Shown here one piece after another: positions 26,568-36,335 of a stretch of DNA of 64,000 bases. Origin of the DNA: Nostoc sp. UHCC 0702 (GTDB lineage Bacteria > Cyanobacteriota > Cyanobacteriia > Cyanobacteriales > Nostocaceae). Below the pieces are notes generated by a model. That model did not search any database. It was given only the letters and a program-made list of their open reading frames with translations, and was not told the origin of the DNA. The position numbers and the translations under genes are program-made. Positions within the stretch are counted from its first letter, which is position 1. The number at the start of each line of letters is the position of its first letter. Location: contig CP071065.1 in NCBI GenBank assembly GCA_017164015.1, positions 8,337,501-8,401,500 on the forward strand, given 5' to 3'.

Positions 26568-28598
26568 TTATTTTCGCAAGAAAATGCCAATTCCGTTATG
26601 CACACGAGCGGCTGTACTGGGAGAACGGTCGAGTAGTTGCCCTCCTAGATATAAACTAGTTGAACTACCACCATCCAAATTTAAGGCATCAACACACCCC
26701 AGAAGCTTCATTAATTGAGCGTGTTCTGCCAAGGTAGGGCCAGGGCCACCAGCACGATTATGCACGGCAGCAATGATTAGTGTACCTGTTGGTGTTGTGC
26801 AAATACCGCTACGAATAGCTTTTTCCGCAATAAAGGCATTGCTGAATTTTTCAGCTTTGGCATCAAGGACTATTTGACCATTTTGTACTAAAAGTGGCCC
26901 AGCTTGGACAATGTGGGGGTAAAGGTTAAAATTAGCGGGAGTAGTGGCAATAGAAATACTGAGTGTCGTGCCAATAGGCAACTGCAATGCATTACTAGCA
27001 GCAGTTCCACGTAAACTTAAGAGGTAGCCATCTTCGGGAATGGAAACAGCAGCTTCACCAGCTTTGCCTGCCGATAATTGATTGGTAACTTGGTTTTTCT
27101 GAATAATAAGGATAATTTCGTTGTCAGTCAGAGGAGTATAGCTAGATCCCCAACTTGGGGTGTAACGAGCAATACCACTCTGGACGTAACCGCTGTTGAG
27201 AAACAGAATTGGCAAGCGTAGGTTATTGGGGGTGATTAAAGTTTCTTCTAAGGTGAGACGACCAAAGTAAAATTGTCCTGAATCATTCCAAGCGATCGCA
27301 CCTCGGTTGAGAATTGGGCCTGATAACCACTGATTATCCCGACGCAGTGCGCCCAAGGGTAATTTATTATTGCGGTTAAAATAACCACCATTAATTGCAG
27401 CTGCTGCTAAGTACCGCTGTGCTGTCTGAATTATGGGGGCTGTGCCTGTTAGTGTGTCTGGGTTTGTCGAAATGGGTTTCAATGTTAGTCCAGCTTTGCG
27501 GGGATTAATCTCTAACCACACCACAGGAAAACGTTCTGTATCTAAATTGACAAATTGCTGCCGCCAGCGTAATCCTGATGCCCAAGTAATATCCCGCTGT
27601 ACCATAGCATCAGGACGAATATCGATAATTAGCCGATTGGGATTGGCTAGGGTGTTGATTTGAGGAGACTGACCAAAGGGAACGCTAAGACTAATAATTG
27701 TTTGGTTATTGACTACTTCGACTTTTTGAATCAGTGGTTCTGTTTCTGGTACTGCTGGTAATTGTTTTAGCGGTTCTGGTGATGATATGGGCGGTGGTGC
27801 TGGTGGTAGAGGAGTATAACGCTGGATTAAGCTGGGATCGGCTATGCCATCAAGGGTAATTATCCACTCTCTATTTGGTTGTGTTGGCGACTTAATTGTC
27901 ACCGTATCAGGGTCAGGGGTGAGTGTTTGAGGTCTTTTGATTGCTTGCCCTTGTGTAACTTGCCAAGGTGTTGGACGATCCAAATCAACGACAACGTGAG
28001 TTGGCTGCAAAGGCGTAATGCTGCTATCAACAGGTTGCTGACTCTCAAGAATATTTATCACTTGCGCTTTTGGGGTGGCAATCACCAAAGTATTGCCATT
28101 AATTTGCAACTGCCATCCCGCTGTTTGAGCAAAATTAGTAATATTGAGATAGCGATATCCTCCCAACAGCCTGGTGGCTAAAACTACTGGCTTGGTGGCT
28201 GACGAAAACCATGCTACTGGTTGTCTAGCTGGATTGCTGCTGTTTAAAAAATCTACCCCAATTAATTGCCGGAATGGCCCGTCACTGAGATAAGTTGTCA
28301 CCCTACCTGCCTTTAAGGGTTGCTGCAACCAATTCCCTGGTAAGGTACGTCCATTGAGGGAAATTTGAGTACCAGAAGATGATACTCCTGTCAAAGGGGG
28401 TGTTGGGGATTGTGAAATTGTCGTAGGGATTGGTTTAGTATTTGTTGGGGACTGCTGGGGATTTGCTTGCCAGGTAGCAGACAACCACACTAATGTCGCC
28501 ATAATTGGCGACATAGTAGCCCAAAAAAACCTGTGGTTAAACTTATTGGCAACAGCACTGTGGTCTTGTTGGCGGCAACAATTCGTCATTTTCACCAT
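26568..28598 (-). CDS. Phosphodiester glycosidase (NAGPA-like) family protein
   Basis: A 676-residue exported or membrane-anchored protein. Residues about 22-45 form a hydrophobic segment after a basic N-terminus, followed by a Pro/Thr/Ser-rich linker (about 46-80). The middle (about 80-390) contains beta-rich repeats resembling copper-amine-oxidase-N or AMIN-like domains (VISLSVPFGQSPQINTLANPNRLIIDIRP). The C-terminal about 270 residues are the phosphodiester glycosidase domain: AAINGGYFNRNNKLPLGALRR, GAIAWNDSGQFYFG and the signature DALNLDGGSSTSLYLGG. Family members remove a GlcNAc cap from phosphodiesters; the bacterial substrate is unknown and a cell-envelope role is likely. It is a single gene. 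Start: ATG at 28598; the Met at codon 4 is equally possible. Confidence 0.85.
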   Translation of the reverse strand: MVKMTNCCRQQDHSAVANKFNHRFFWATMSPIMATLVWLSATWQANPQQSPTNTKPIPTTISQSPTPPLTGVSSSGTQISLNGRTLPGNWLQQPLKAGRVTTYLSDGPFRQLIGVDFLNSSNPARQPVAWFSSATKPVVLATRLLGGYRYLNITNFAQTAGWQLQINGNTLVIATPKAQVINILESQQPVDSSITPLQPTHVVVDLDRPTPWQVTQGQAIKRPQTLTPDPDTVTIKSPTQPNREWIITLDGIADPSLIQRYTPLPPAPPPISSPEPLKQLPAVPETEPLIQKVEVVNNQTIISLSVPFGQSPQINTLANPNRLIIDIRPDAMVQRDITWASGLRWRQQFVNLDTERFPVVWLEINPRKAGLTLKPISTNPDTLTGTAPIIQTAQRYLAAAAINGGYFNRNNKLPLGALRRDNQWLSGPILNRGAIAWNDSGQFYFGRLTLEETLITPNNLRLPILFLNSGYVQSGIARYTPSWGSSYTPLTDNEIILIIQKNQVTNQLSAGKAGEAAVSIPEDGYLLSLRGTAASNALQLPIGTTLSISIATTPANFNLYPHIVQAGPLLVQNGQIVLDAKAEKFSNAFIAEKAIRSGICTTPTGTLIIAAVHNRAGGPGPTLAEHAQLMKLLGCVDALNLDGGSSTSLYLGGQLLDRSPSTAARVHNGIGIFLRK

Positions 28599-29327
28599 AG
28601 TTTACTAAGTACTTTTGAAAGCTATCACCCAAGGCAAAGATTAACTAATTATGGGGGAATCTTAAAAAATAGTGATTTAATTTTTGAATAAACGTGATAA
28701 TGTATATATTGGCTTGTTGTCTCTTGTAGAACTCAACAAGCAATTTTTGTACCACAACCACCTGGAAAATAGTGTTTTAAAAAGCACTAACTGCAACCAT
28801 AGTATACATAGTAATCTTGTGAATCAAAACTGGATTAATATATTTATTCCATCTTCATTGATGGTTACTATTGTTGTCACTTAAGTAGGGTTTAACTGGT
28901 AGTATCACAATTAGTAAAAGCTAATCAACAAAAATATAGACGACAACAGAGATATTTAGGAATTATCAAATGGCTATGTAGTGTAATACGCTGATTTTGT
29001 TGCAGAATCAGGATTATTTCTGCTCTTTAAACACTGATCTTTCGGTCGAAATTTTGTTGCAAGTCAATCAAAAATTGCTGCAACTAAAGCGTTGAATCTG
29101 GGAAAAGATAAAAGACTGTCAGATCAAAGGTAATTTGTCTAACACAGCATAAATACACAAATAAATAACGCATTGATTTTAACACGGGTGACCAAAAACG
29201 AAAAACCGAAGTTAAAATTTTTTTTCCCTAAATTTCGGTAATGTATGTATTTTTCCAGGATGTAATTTAGAAATTTTTCCTCACAAGTAGTGGCAAAATT
29301 TGTGACTCAATATTTCAGGAACGGGCT
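28599..29327. promoter_or_regulatory. Long gene-free region upstream of glsF
   Basis: 729 bp between two divergent genes. It holds only weak open frames without family character. A hairpin with arms ACCGAA (29205-29210) and TTCGGT (29234-29239) flanks a T8 run about 90 bp before the glsF start. I did not find a full NtcA site (GTA-N8-TAC) by eye; GTA-N6-TAC at about 28978 is too short. Confidence 0.35.
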
Positions 29328-32300
29328 ATGAACGATCAACCGATGAATCAATTGCAAACAATGACATTTTCAGATATCTACCAGGGACAAAGGTGGTTAG
29401 TTGAGGAAAGAGATGCTTGTGGTGTGGGTTTTATTGCTCATCGTCAAAATCAAGTCAGTCACGAGATTGTGACAAAAGCCTTAGCTGCTTTGACTTGCTT
29501 GGAACACCGGGGTGGTTGTAGTGCAGACCAAGATTCTGGTGATGGTGCAGGCATATTGACAGCTATTCCTTGGGATTTGTTTCAGCAAGATTATTTGTCA
29601 GGAAAATTAGCAGGTGCATCCGACAGCAATATAGCTGTAGGGATGATGTTTTTACCGCAAGAAAAAGAAGTAGCCCAAAGAGTTAAACAAGCAGTTGAAT
29701 TGGTAGCTGCACAAGAAAAATTGACTGTACTGGGCTGGCGAGTAGTACCAGTGCAGCCTGATTTATTGGGAGTGCAAGCAAGAGAAAATCAGCCCCAAAT
29801 CGAACAAGTTTTTCTGGCAGCTGAAGAAAGTGGCGATGAACTAGAACGGCAGTTATATATCACTCGTCGTCGCATTGGTAAAGCAGGTAATAGTATCTCA
29901 GAAGAGTTTTATATCTGCTCCTTGTCAAGCCGCACAATTGTTTACAAAGGCATGGTGCGGTCTGCTGTTTTGGGAGAATTTTATGAGGATTTAAAAAATC
30001 CAGCTTACAAGAGTGCTTTTGCAGTTTATCATCGTCGCTTTAGTACTAACACCATGCCAAAATGGCCCTTAGCGCAACCGATGCGGCTTTTGGGACACAA
30101 CGGCGAAATCAATACTTTGTTGGGTAACATTAACTGGATGATGGCTAGAGAAGCTACCCTGACTCATCCAGTATGGGGCGATCGCGTTAACGAACTCAAG
30201 CCCTTAGTCCACATTGACAACAGCGACTCAGCCACCCTAGACAACGTACTAGAATTACTCGTGCGGTCTGGACGCAGCCCCTTGGAAGCCTTGATGATTA
30301 TGGTGCCAGAGGCTTACCAAAATCAACCATCTTTGCATGACTATCCAGAAATTGTCGATTTCTACGAATATTACAGTGGTTTGCAAGAAGCGTGGGATGG
30401 GCCAGCACTTTTAGTATTTAGCGACGGCAAAAAAGTTGGTGCAACATTAGACCGCAATGGCTTAAGACCAGCTCGTTACTTCATCACCAAGGATGATTAC
30501 ATCGTCGTCGCTTCCGAAGCAGGTGTAGTTGACTTCCCAGAAGCCGACATTATCGAAAAAGGTAGACTTGGGCCAGGACAAATGATTGCCGTGGATTTGG
30601 TCAATCATGAGGTGCTGAAAAACTGGGAGATTAAGCAGCGCATCGCCAAACAACAACCTTACGGAGAATGGCTGCAAAAGTACCGTCAAGAACTCAAGCA
30701 AATTGTCAATGGTCATTCGTCATCTGTCAATGGTAATGGGCATCATGCAGCTTTGAATGGCAATGGACATAAAGCCAGTGACAACCGTAACGGGCATCAG
30801 GCATCTGGTAATGGCAATGGACATAAAGCCAGTGACAACGGACAACTGACAACTGACAAAATAGATCGACAAACCTGGCTGCAACATCAACTCGCCTTTG
30901 GCTACACCACAGAAGATGTAGAAATGGTGATTGAGACAATGGCGGTTACAGGTTCCGAGAAGACTTTCTGTATGGGGGATGATATTCCTCTAGCCGTGTT
31001 GTCAGAAAAACCTCACTTGCTTTATGACTATTTCAAACAGCGGTTTGCCCAGGTGACGAACCCAGCTATTGATCCCTTGCGGGAAAAACTAGTGATGTCG
31101 TTGAAAGTCGAACTGGGCGAACGGGGAAATTTATTAGAACCGAAACCAGAATATGCCAGGAGACTGAAACTGGAATCGCCTGTATTGACAGAAGCAGAGT
31201 TGGAAGTTGTGAAGCTGTCAGGATTTGCTACGGCTGAATTATCAACTCTGTTCGCCATTGCCAACGGCCCAGAAGGATTGAAAGCAGCTGTGCAAGCTTT
31301 ACAAGCACAAGCCGCCGAGTCAGTGCGGGCAGGTGCGAAGATTTTGATATTGAGTGACAGGGCGGGTGAAGGAATCGGTACAGAATACACCTACATTCCT
31401 CCTTTGTTGGCGGTGGGTGCGGTACACCATCACCTGATTCAGGAAGGTTTGCGGATGAAAACCTCCCTGATTGTGAATACGGCTCAATGTTGGAGTACCC
31501 ATCACTTTGCTTGTCTGATTGGCTATGGTGCTGGTGCTGTTTGTCCATACATGGCTTTGGACACTGTGCGGGATTGGTGGTTCGATGCCAGAACCCAACA
31601 ATTCATGGAACGGGGTAAACTTGCTGCTATCAGCTTAGAGCAAGCGATCGCTAACTATCGCCAAGCTGTAGAATCAGGTTTACTCAAAATTCTCTCGAAA
31701 ATGGGAATTTCCTTACTCTCTAGCTATCAAGCAGCCCAAATTTTTGAAGCTATCGGCATCGGTGGCGATTTATTAGAATTAGGCTTTAAAGGTACGACTT
31801 CCCGTATCGGTGGTTTGAGTGTGAGTGAACTGTCCCAAGAGGTGCTTTCCTTACACAGCAAAGCTTTCCCAGAACTGACAGTTAAGAAGTTAGAAAACCT
31901 GGGCTTTGTGCAGTACTTCCCCAAGGGTGAGTACCATATGAACAACCCCGAACTGGCAAAAGCGCTGCATAAAGCTGTAGATGGCAAGAAATATGACCAC
32001 TACGAAGTTTACAAAAAGCATCTGCAAAATAGACCAGTTACAGCTTTACGTGACTTGTTGGATTTTGCCAGCGATCGCCAGCCGATTCCTTTAGAAGAAG
32101 TAGAATCGGTGACGGAGATTGTCAAACGCTTCTGCACCGGCGGCATGTCTCTGGGCGCTTTGTCAAGAGAAGCCCATGAAGTTTTAGCGATCGCCATGAA
32201 CCGCATCGGCGGTAAATCTAACTCTGGGGAAGGTGGCGAAGACCCAGTACGCTATACAGTCCTGAATGATGTCAGTGATGGTCACTCGCCAACTCTACCT

Positions 32301-34073
32301 CACCTCAAAGGGTTAAAGAATGGTGACACTGCTTCTAGTGCCATCAAGCAAGTTGCGTCAGGACGCTTTGGGGTCACACCTGCCTATTTAAGCAGCGCCA
32401 AACAAATAGAAATCAAAATCGCCCAAGGTGCAAAACCTGGGGAAGGCGGACAACTGCCAGGGCCAAAGGTGAGCAACTACATTGCCATGTTAAGGCGTTC
32501 TAAGCCTGGTGTCACCTTAATTTCACCACCACCACACCACGATATTTATTCAATTGAAGACTTAGCACAGCTAATTTTCGACCTGCACCAAATTAACCCC
32601 AAAGCCCAGGTGTCGGTGAAATTAGTGGCAGAAGTCGGTATTGGCACAATTGCTGCTGGTGTCGCCAAAGCTAACGCCGACATCATCCAAATTTCTGGTC
32701 ACGATGGTGGTACAGGTGCATCACCACTCAGTTCGATTAAACACGCTGGTTCACCGTGGGAACTCGGTTTAAGCGAAGTGCATCGCGTTCTCATGCAAAA
32801 TAAACTGCGCGATCGCGTGGTTTTGCGTGTAGACGGCGGTTTTAAGAGTGGCTGGGATGTGATGACAGGTGCATTGATGGGTGGTGAAGAATTCGGTTTC
32901 GGTTCCATCGCCATGATTGCTGAAGGCTGTATTATGGCGCGAATTTGCCACACGAATAATTGCCCCGTGGGTGTGGCTTCCCAAAAAGAAGAACTCCGCA
33001 AGCGGTTTACAGGAATCCCGGAACATGTCGTTAACTTCTTCTACTTCATTGCCGAAGAAGTGCGTAGTCTGTTAGCACGCCTTGGCTATCGTTCTTTGTC
33101 GGAAATAATTGGACGTGCAGATTTGTTAAAAGTGCGCCCAAATGTGCATGTGAGCAAAACCCAAGGGTTGAATTTAAACTGCTTACTTCAGCTGCCAGAT
33201 ACCAAAGAAGATCGTAGCTGGTTGGTGCATGAACAAGTCCATAGCAACGGCCCGGTTTTAGATGACCAGTTACTCGCCGATCCAGACATTCAAGCTGCCA
33301 TTAGCCATCAAACCACTGTCAGTAAAACTTTAGCGATAGTTAACACTGATAGAACAGTGGGCGCAAGATTAGCAGGAGCGATCGCTTCTCAGTACGGTGA
33401 TAGCGGTTTTGCAGGACAAATTAATCTCAACTTCCAAGGCAGTGTCGGACAAAGCTTTGGCGCTTTCAACCTCCCAGGTATCACTCTCAGCTTGGAAGGA
33501 GAAGCCAACGACTACGTAGGTAAAGGTATGCACGGTGGCGAAATCATTATTAAACCGCCAGCTGATGCTAGCTATAACCCAGCACAAAATGTCATAGTTG
33601 GCAATACCTGCGTCTATGGTGCTACTGGTGGCTTCTTGTTTGCCAACGGTTTAGCGGGAGAACGCTTTGCTGTGCGGAACTCCAAAGGCGTAGCAGTGAT
33701 TGAAGGCGCTGGGGATCACTGTTGTGAGTACATGACTGGTGGCGTGATTGTCGTCCTCGGCAAAGTCGGGCGTAACGTCGCGGCGGGAATGACTGGCGGA
33801 TTAGCATACTTCCTAGATGAGGATGACTCATTCCCTGAGTTAGTCAACCGAGAAATTGTCAAAGTCCAGCGGGTGATTACAGAAGCGGGTGAGAAGCAAT
33901 TACAAGAGTTAATCCAAACTCATAGCGATCGCACTGGTTCACCAAAAGCTAAGATGATTCTGCAAAACTGGCAAGAATACTTGCCTAAATTCTGGCAGTT
34001 GGTTCCGCCTTCTGAGGCTGATGGCCCAGAAGCTAATCCCCCTATGACTAACAGACAGCTAAGCCCGGTCTAG
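29328..34073 (+). CDS. glsF: Ferredoxin-dependent glutamate synthase
   Basis: A 1581-residue Fd-GOGAT that converts 2-oxoglutarate and glutamine to two glutamates, closing the GS-GOGAT ammonium-assimilation cycle. The glutaminase domain starts at C31 (ERDACGVGF), so the first 30 residues are a propeptide that is normally cleaved. The central domain, FMN-binding domain (about 930-1230) and the C-terminal beta-helix (about 1260-1510, repeated G-x-x-x-G turns) follow. The 3Fe-4S cluster ligands are C1201-x5-C1207-x4-C1212. Single-subunit size and the segment [19 protein letters not shown] point to the ferredoxin rather than the NADH type. Residues about 461-512 are a Gly/Asn/His-rich insertion (four NGNGH-like units and STRR-coded QLTTDK) not expected in the family. 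RBS AGGAACGGGCT precedes the ATG. Confidence 0.95.
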   Translation: MNDQPMNQLQTMTFSDIYQGQRWLVEERDACGVGFIAHRQNQVSHEIVTKALAALTCLEHRGGCSADQDSGDGAGILTAIPWDLFQQDYLSGKLAGASDSNIAVGMMFLPQEKEVAQRVKQAVELVAAQEKLTVLGWRVVPVQPDLLGVQARENQPQIEQVFLAAEESGDELERQLYITRRRIGKAGNSISEEFYICSLSSRTIVYKGMVRSAVLGEFYEDLKNPAYKSAFAVYHRRFSTNTMPKWPLAQPMRLLGHNGEINTLLGNINWMMAREATLTHPVWGDRVNELKPLVHIDNSDSATLDNVLELLVRSGRSPLEALMIMVPEAYQNQPSLHDYPEIVDFYEYYSGLQEAWDGPALLVFSDGKKVGATLDRNGLRPARYFITKDDYIVVASEAGVVDFPEADIIEKGRLGPGQMIAVDLVNHEVLKNWEIKQRIAKQQPYGEWLQKYRQELKQIVNGHSSSVNGNGHHAALNGNGHKASDNRNGHQASGNGNGHKASDNGQLTTDKIDRQTWLQHQLAFGYTTEDVEMVIETMAVTGSEKTFCMGDDIPLAVLSEKPHLLYDYFKQRFAQVTNPAIDPLREKLVMSLKVELGERGNLLEPKPEYARRLKLESPVLTEAELEVVKLSGFATAELSTLFAIANGPEGLKAAVQALQAQAAESVRAGAKILILSDRAGEGIGTEYTYIPPLLAVGAVHHHLIQEGLRMKTSLIVNTAQCWSTHHFACLIGYGAGAVCPYMALDTVRDWWFDARTQQFMERGKLAAISLEQAIANYRQAVESGLLKILSKMGISLLSSYQAAQIFEAIGIGGDLLELGFKGTTSRIGGLSVSELSQEVLSLHSKAFPELTVKKLENLGFVQYFPKGEYHMNNPELAKALHKAVDGKKYDHYEVYKKHLQNRPVTALRDLLDFASDRQPIPLEEVESVTEIVKRFCTGGMSLGALSREAHEVLAIAMNRIGGKSNSGEGGEDPVRYTVLNDVSDGHSPTLPHLKGLKNGDTASSAIKQVASGRFGVTPAYLSSAKQIEIKIAQGAKPGEGGQLPGPKVSNYIAMLRRSKPGVTLISPPPHHDIYSIEDLAQLIFDLHQINPKAQVSVKLVAEVGIGTIAAGVAKANADIIQISGHDGGTGASPLSSIKHAGSPWELGLSEVHRVLMQNKLRDRVVLRVDGGFKSGWDVMTGALMGGEEFGFGSIAMIAEGCIMARICHTNNCPVGVASQKEELRKRFTGIPEHVVNFFYFIAEEVRSLLARLGYRSLSEIIGRADLLKVRPNVHVSKTQGLNLNCLLQLPDTKEDRSWLVHEQVHSNGPVLDDQLLADPDIQAAISHQTTVSKTLAIVNTDRTVGARLAGAIASQYGDSGFAGQINLNFQGSVGQSFGAFNLPGITLSLEGEANDYVGKGMHGGEIIIKPPADASYNPAQNVIVGNTCVYGATGGFLFANGLAGERFAVRNSKGVAVIEGAGDHCCEYMTGGVIVVLGKVGRNVAAGMTGGLAYFLDEDDSFPELVNREIVKVQRVITEAGEKQLQELIQTHSDRTGSPKAKMILQNWQEYLPKFWQLVPPSEADGPEANPPMTNRQLSPV

Positions 34074-34083
34074 TTATTAGTCA

Positions 34084-34125
34084 TTAGTCATTGGTCATTT
34101 GTAAATACAAATGGCTAATGACTAA
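34084..34125 (+). terminator. Hairpin after glsF
   Basis: 18-nt arms TTAGTCATTGGTCATTTG (34084-34101) and its near complement (34108-34125, two mismatches) with a 6-nt loop, 11 bp after the glsF stop. The arms are made of STRR-like TTAGTCA units. Confidence 0.6.
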
Positions 34126-34128
34126 TTC

Positions 34129-34273
34129 AGGACTTACGCAACTGGCACAGATATTTTTGGCGATGGTAGTCAAGAGTTAAGGGTCAAAAATCAAAAATCA
34201 AGCTTTTTTGGACTATTGACTTTTGACTCTTGACAACCCACACGAAAAAAATATGACAATGCGCGTAAGTCCT
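34129..34273. mobile_element. MITE-like element with terminal inverted repeats
   Basis: A 145-bp segment with ends AGGACTTACGCA and TGCGCGTAAGTCCT, inverted to each other apart from one dinucleotide. It contains no gene and its interior has TCAAGAGTT / AACTCTTGA-like internal symmetry (GTCAAGAGTTAAGG ... GACTCTTGAC). Such elements are moved by a transposase acting from elsewhere. Confidence 0.6.
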
Positions 34274-34303
34274 ATAATTTTCAGCATTTACAAATTTTGT
34301 GCT

Positions 34304-34331
34304 GTAGGGGCGTACAGCTGTACGCCCCTAC
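34304..34331. repeat. Perfect 28-bp palindrome
   Basis: GTAGGGGCGTACAG followed immediately by its complement. A degenerate copy with the same GTAGGGGCG... core is at 39561-39588. It may terminate transcription of the deacetylase gene on the minus strand. Confidence 0.85.
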
Positions 34332-34417
34332 TCATGTATCTGTATCAGGTATTTCGTGAAATGGTATGAGGCAAAAAAAGATTTATGCAAGAGGTCTAGT
34401 TATCAGTCAGCAGCCAA

Positions 34418-35335
34418 CTATTTTTTATTTGCAATTAATTTATGGTCTTTATCTTGCATTTCTAAAAGTTCTGGGACAGTCACAAAGCTATAACCTTGAT
34501 TGCGAAAGCCAGCAATAATTTCTGGTAAAGCTTGCACAGTTTTTGTACGATTACCGCCACCATCATGCATCAGTACAATACCACCTGGTCTTGCCAGCCT
34601 GAACACATTATTGATTAACTTGGGTACTGCCGGAAGCGAGTAATCTACCGAATCAGAAGACCACATGATGATGGCGTATTTGCTATTTCTAGCGTAACCG
34701 ACCACTCCATTGTGCATGATTCCTCCGGGTGGTCGAAATAAATTCGTTTTAACGCCTGTTGTTTGATAAATCAAATTTGTTGTGTGGTCAATTTCATAGG
34801 CAGCTGCCTGTGGATTCATGTAATGATACCAGTGATGCCAAGTATGATTGCCAATAGCGTGACCTTCAGCAATTACCCGCTTTACCAAGTCAGGATAACG
34901 CTTCACGTTCTGCCCAACAACGAAAAAAGTTGATTTAATATTATTTTCTTTAAGAATATCTAGTATTTGTGCTGTGGTTTGAGGCCAAGGGCCATCATCA
35001 AAGGTGAGAGCAATCACTTTTTGACCTTGAGAGAGTTTTGCTGACTCGATTATTGCCCCTTGGAAGCGTGGTGATACACCATATGAAAGACCTTTTACTT
35101 GTGCCTCACGCTGCCAAGTTGTCAGCATCGTTGCCTTTAAACCCTCAATACGCTGCCTAGTTCCTAATTTGGCATTTACGGAGTTTGTATTAATATTTTT
35201 TATACTTGCCCTGCTCTGAGCCTCAGAAGTATTTGGTTTGAGCAGCATCATCGAACCAACGCTCAAACTTGCACTTAATGCAAGCAGCGCAACTAATATT
35301 CCTTGCGGCCAAAGAAACGACTTGTTGTTTTCCAC
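34418..35335 (-). CDS. Polysaccharide deacetylase (NodB homology, CE4)
   Basis: A 305-residue membrane-anchored or exported enzyme. Residues 10-32 are a hydrophobic anchor. The CE4 motifs are present: TFDDGPWPQT with D113-D114 (catalytic base and metal ligand), H164-x3-H168 in GNHTWHHW (metal ligands), RPPGG, and the late VLMHDGGG. It removes acetyl groups from N-acetylglucosamine polymers, such as peptidoglycan or an exopolysaccharide; the actual polymer is not shown by sequence. Start: GTG at 35335, with AAGGAG about ten bases upstream. The cluster of membrane glycosyltransferases that follows is consistent with envelope or polysaccharide work, but strands and gaps argue against one operon. 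Confidence 0.92.
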   Translation of the reverse strand: MENNKSFLWPQGILVALLALSASLSVGSMMLLKPNTSEAQSRASIKNINTNSVNAKLGTRQRIEGLKATMLTTWQREAQVKGLSYGVSPRFQGAIIESAKLSQGQKVIALTFDDGPWPQTTAQILDILKENNIKSTFFVVGQNVKRYPDLVKRVIAEGHAIGNHTWHHWYHYMNPQAAAYEIDHTTNLIYQTTGVKTNLFRPPGGIMHNGVVGYARNSKYAIIMWSSDSVDYSLPAVPKLINNVFRLARPGGIVLMHDGGGNRTKTVQALPEIIAGFRNQGYSFVTVPELLEMQDKDHKLIANKK

Positions 35336-36335
35336 TTCATAGCTCCTTCAAGGTCGAACCATCAAGCACGGTTCTGACAGTACTTTTTAACACATTTTTT
35401 CTCAAATATTAAATACCTAGTTATTTCCTGTTAATCCTGAAATTTCAGATACAAATTAACAAAAATTTCAAAACCCTGGATAATAGCTGATAAAACTTCA
35501 ACTGCAACCTAATTAGGTTTCGAGCAATTGCTGTTTAAATAAGACTAAGTATTATTTATAACCTGTCATATACTGATGAAATATGGCTATACTCCATAGA
35601 TCAATCATTTCAATTTTCAAAATATACCTCATCCGAGCGAGAATAAAACCGTTATCATATCAACTACCTGACACATAAAGGATATAATTTTAAGTTTTAT
35701 ATCCTTCCATATAGCTGTTGAAGACAGCTAGCTGAATCAGATGATTGACCACACCTTTAGTAATGATCTGATTAGTAGTCCGGAATTAGCTCACTCTTAT
35801 CTCCTATCTATATTGTTAAGGTAACTATATTATGTAGCTTTTTTCAAATGGTGAAGTAGTAAATTATTCTATTGTTAAGTTAGTTATTTTCCAATAAGAA
35901 CTCTGACTAACTATAAGTGATATACTTTACAAAGTAAATTGTACCGCCTAGTGTCATTACTTCCTTTTTAAGAAAAAGTTAAATTTTTTACTTACTAAAT
36001 TACGGATTTTGCCTTTTCAGAAAAAGATAGACGACAATCGACTAGATATAGTTTCCCATTGCCAAGGAGATTTTAGTAGTTAATCTATATACACTTTACT
36101 CATTCATTTGAAATAGTCTGAATCATCTGCTAAGTTTTGCCTTTGCTGATAATACTTTAGCTATTAAATACCTATAGTGAGTTTAAAAGAGTCAAGCTTT
36201 TTACCTGCTAGGATTAGCCGCTGGTCAAAAATGATGATTACACCATTAATATTAGAATTCAAGGCACTTTGTTACAGTATAAATACTGAAATTCATAGCT
36301 GCTTTATAATTTAAAAACGCCAAGCTTCAGGCGTT
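35336..36335. other. Gene-free interval, 1 kb
   Basis: A/T-rich sequence between divergent genes. No frame longer than 60 codons with protein character and no repeat block. A hairpin AAAACGCC-AAGCTTCA-GGCGTTTT (36315-36338) overlaps the proposed TTG start of the next gene. Confidence 0.45.

Noticed and set aside
28684-28884. 66-codon frame upstream of glsF
   Set aside because: A/T-rich, Asn/Ile/Ser-biased composition with no ribosome binding site; looks like random open sequence.
28978-28990. NtcA-like site GTAGTGTAATAC upstream of glsF
   Set aside because: Spacing is GTA-N6-TAC; NtcA needs GTA-N8-TAC.
29208-29240. Glutamine-type riboswitch upstream of glsF
   Set aside because: There is a small hairpin and a CGAAGT string, but the conserved core of the known glutamine aptamer is not present as far as I can read.
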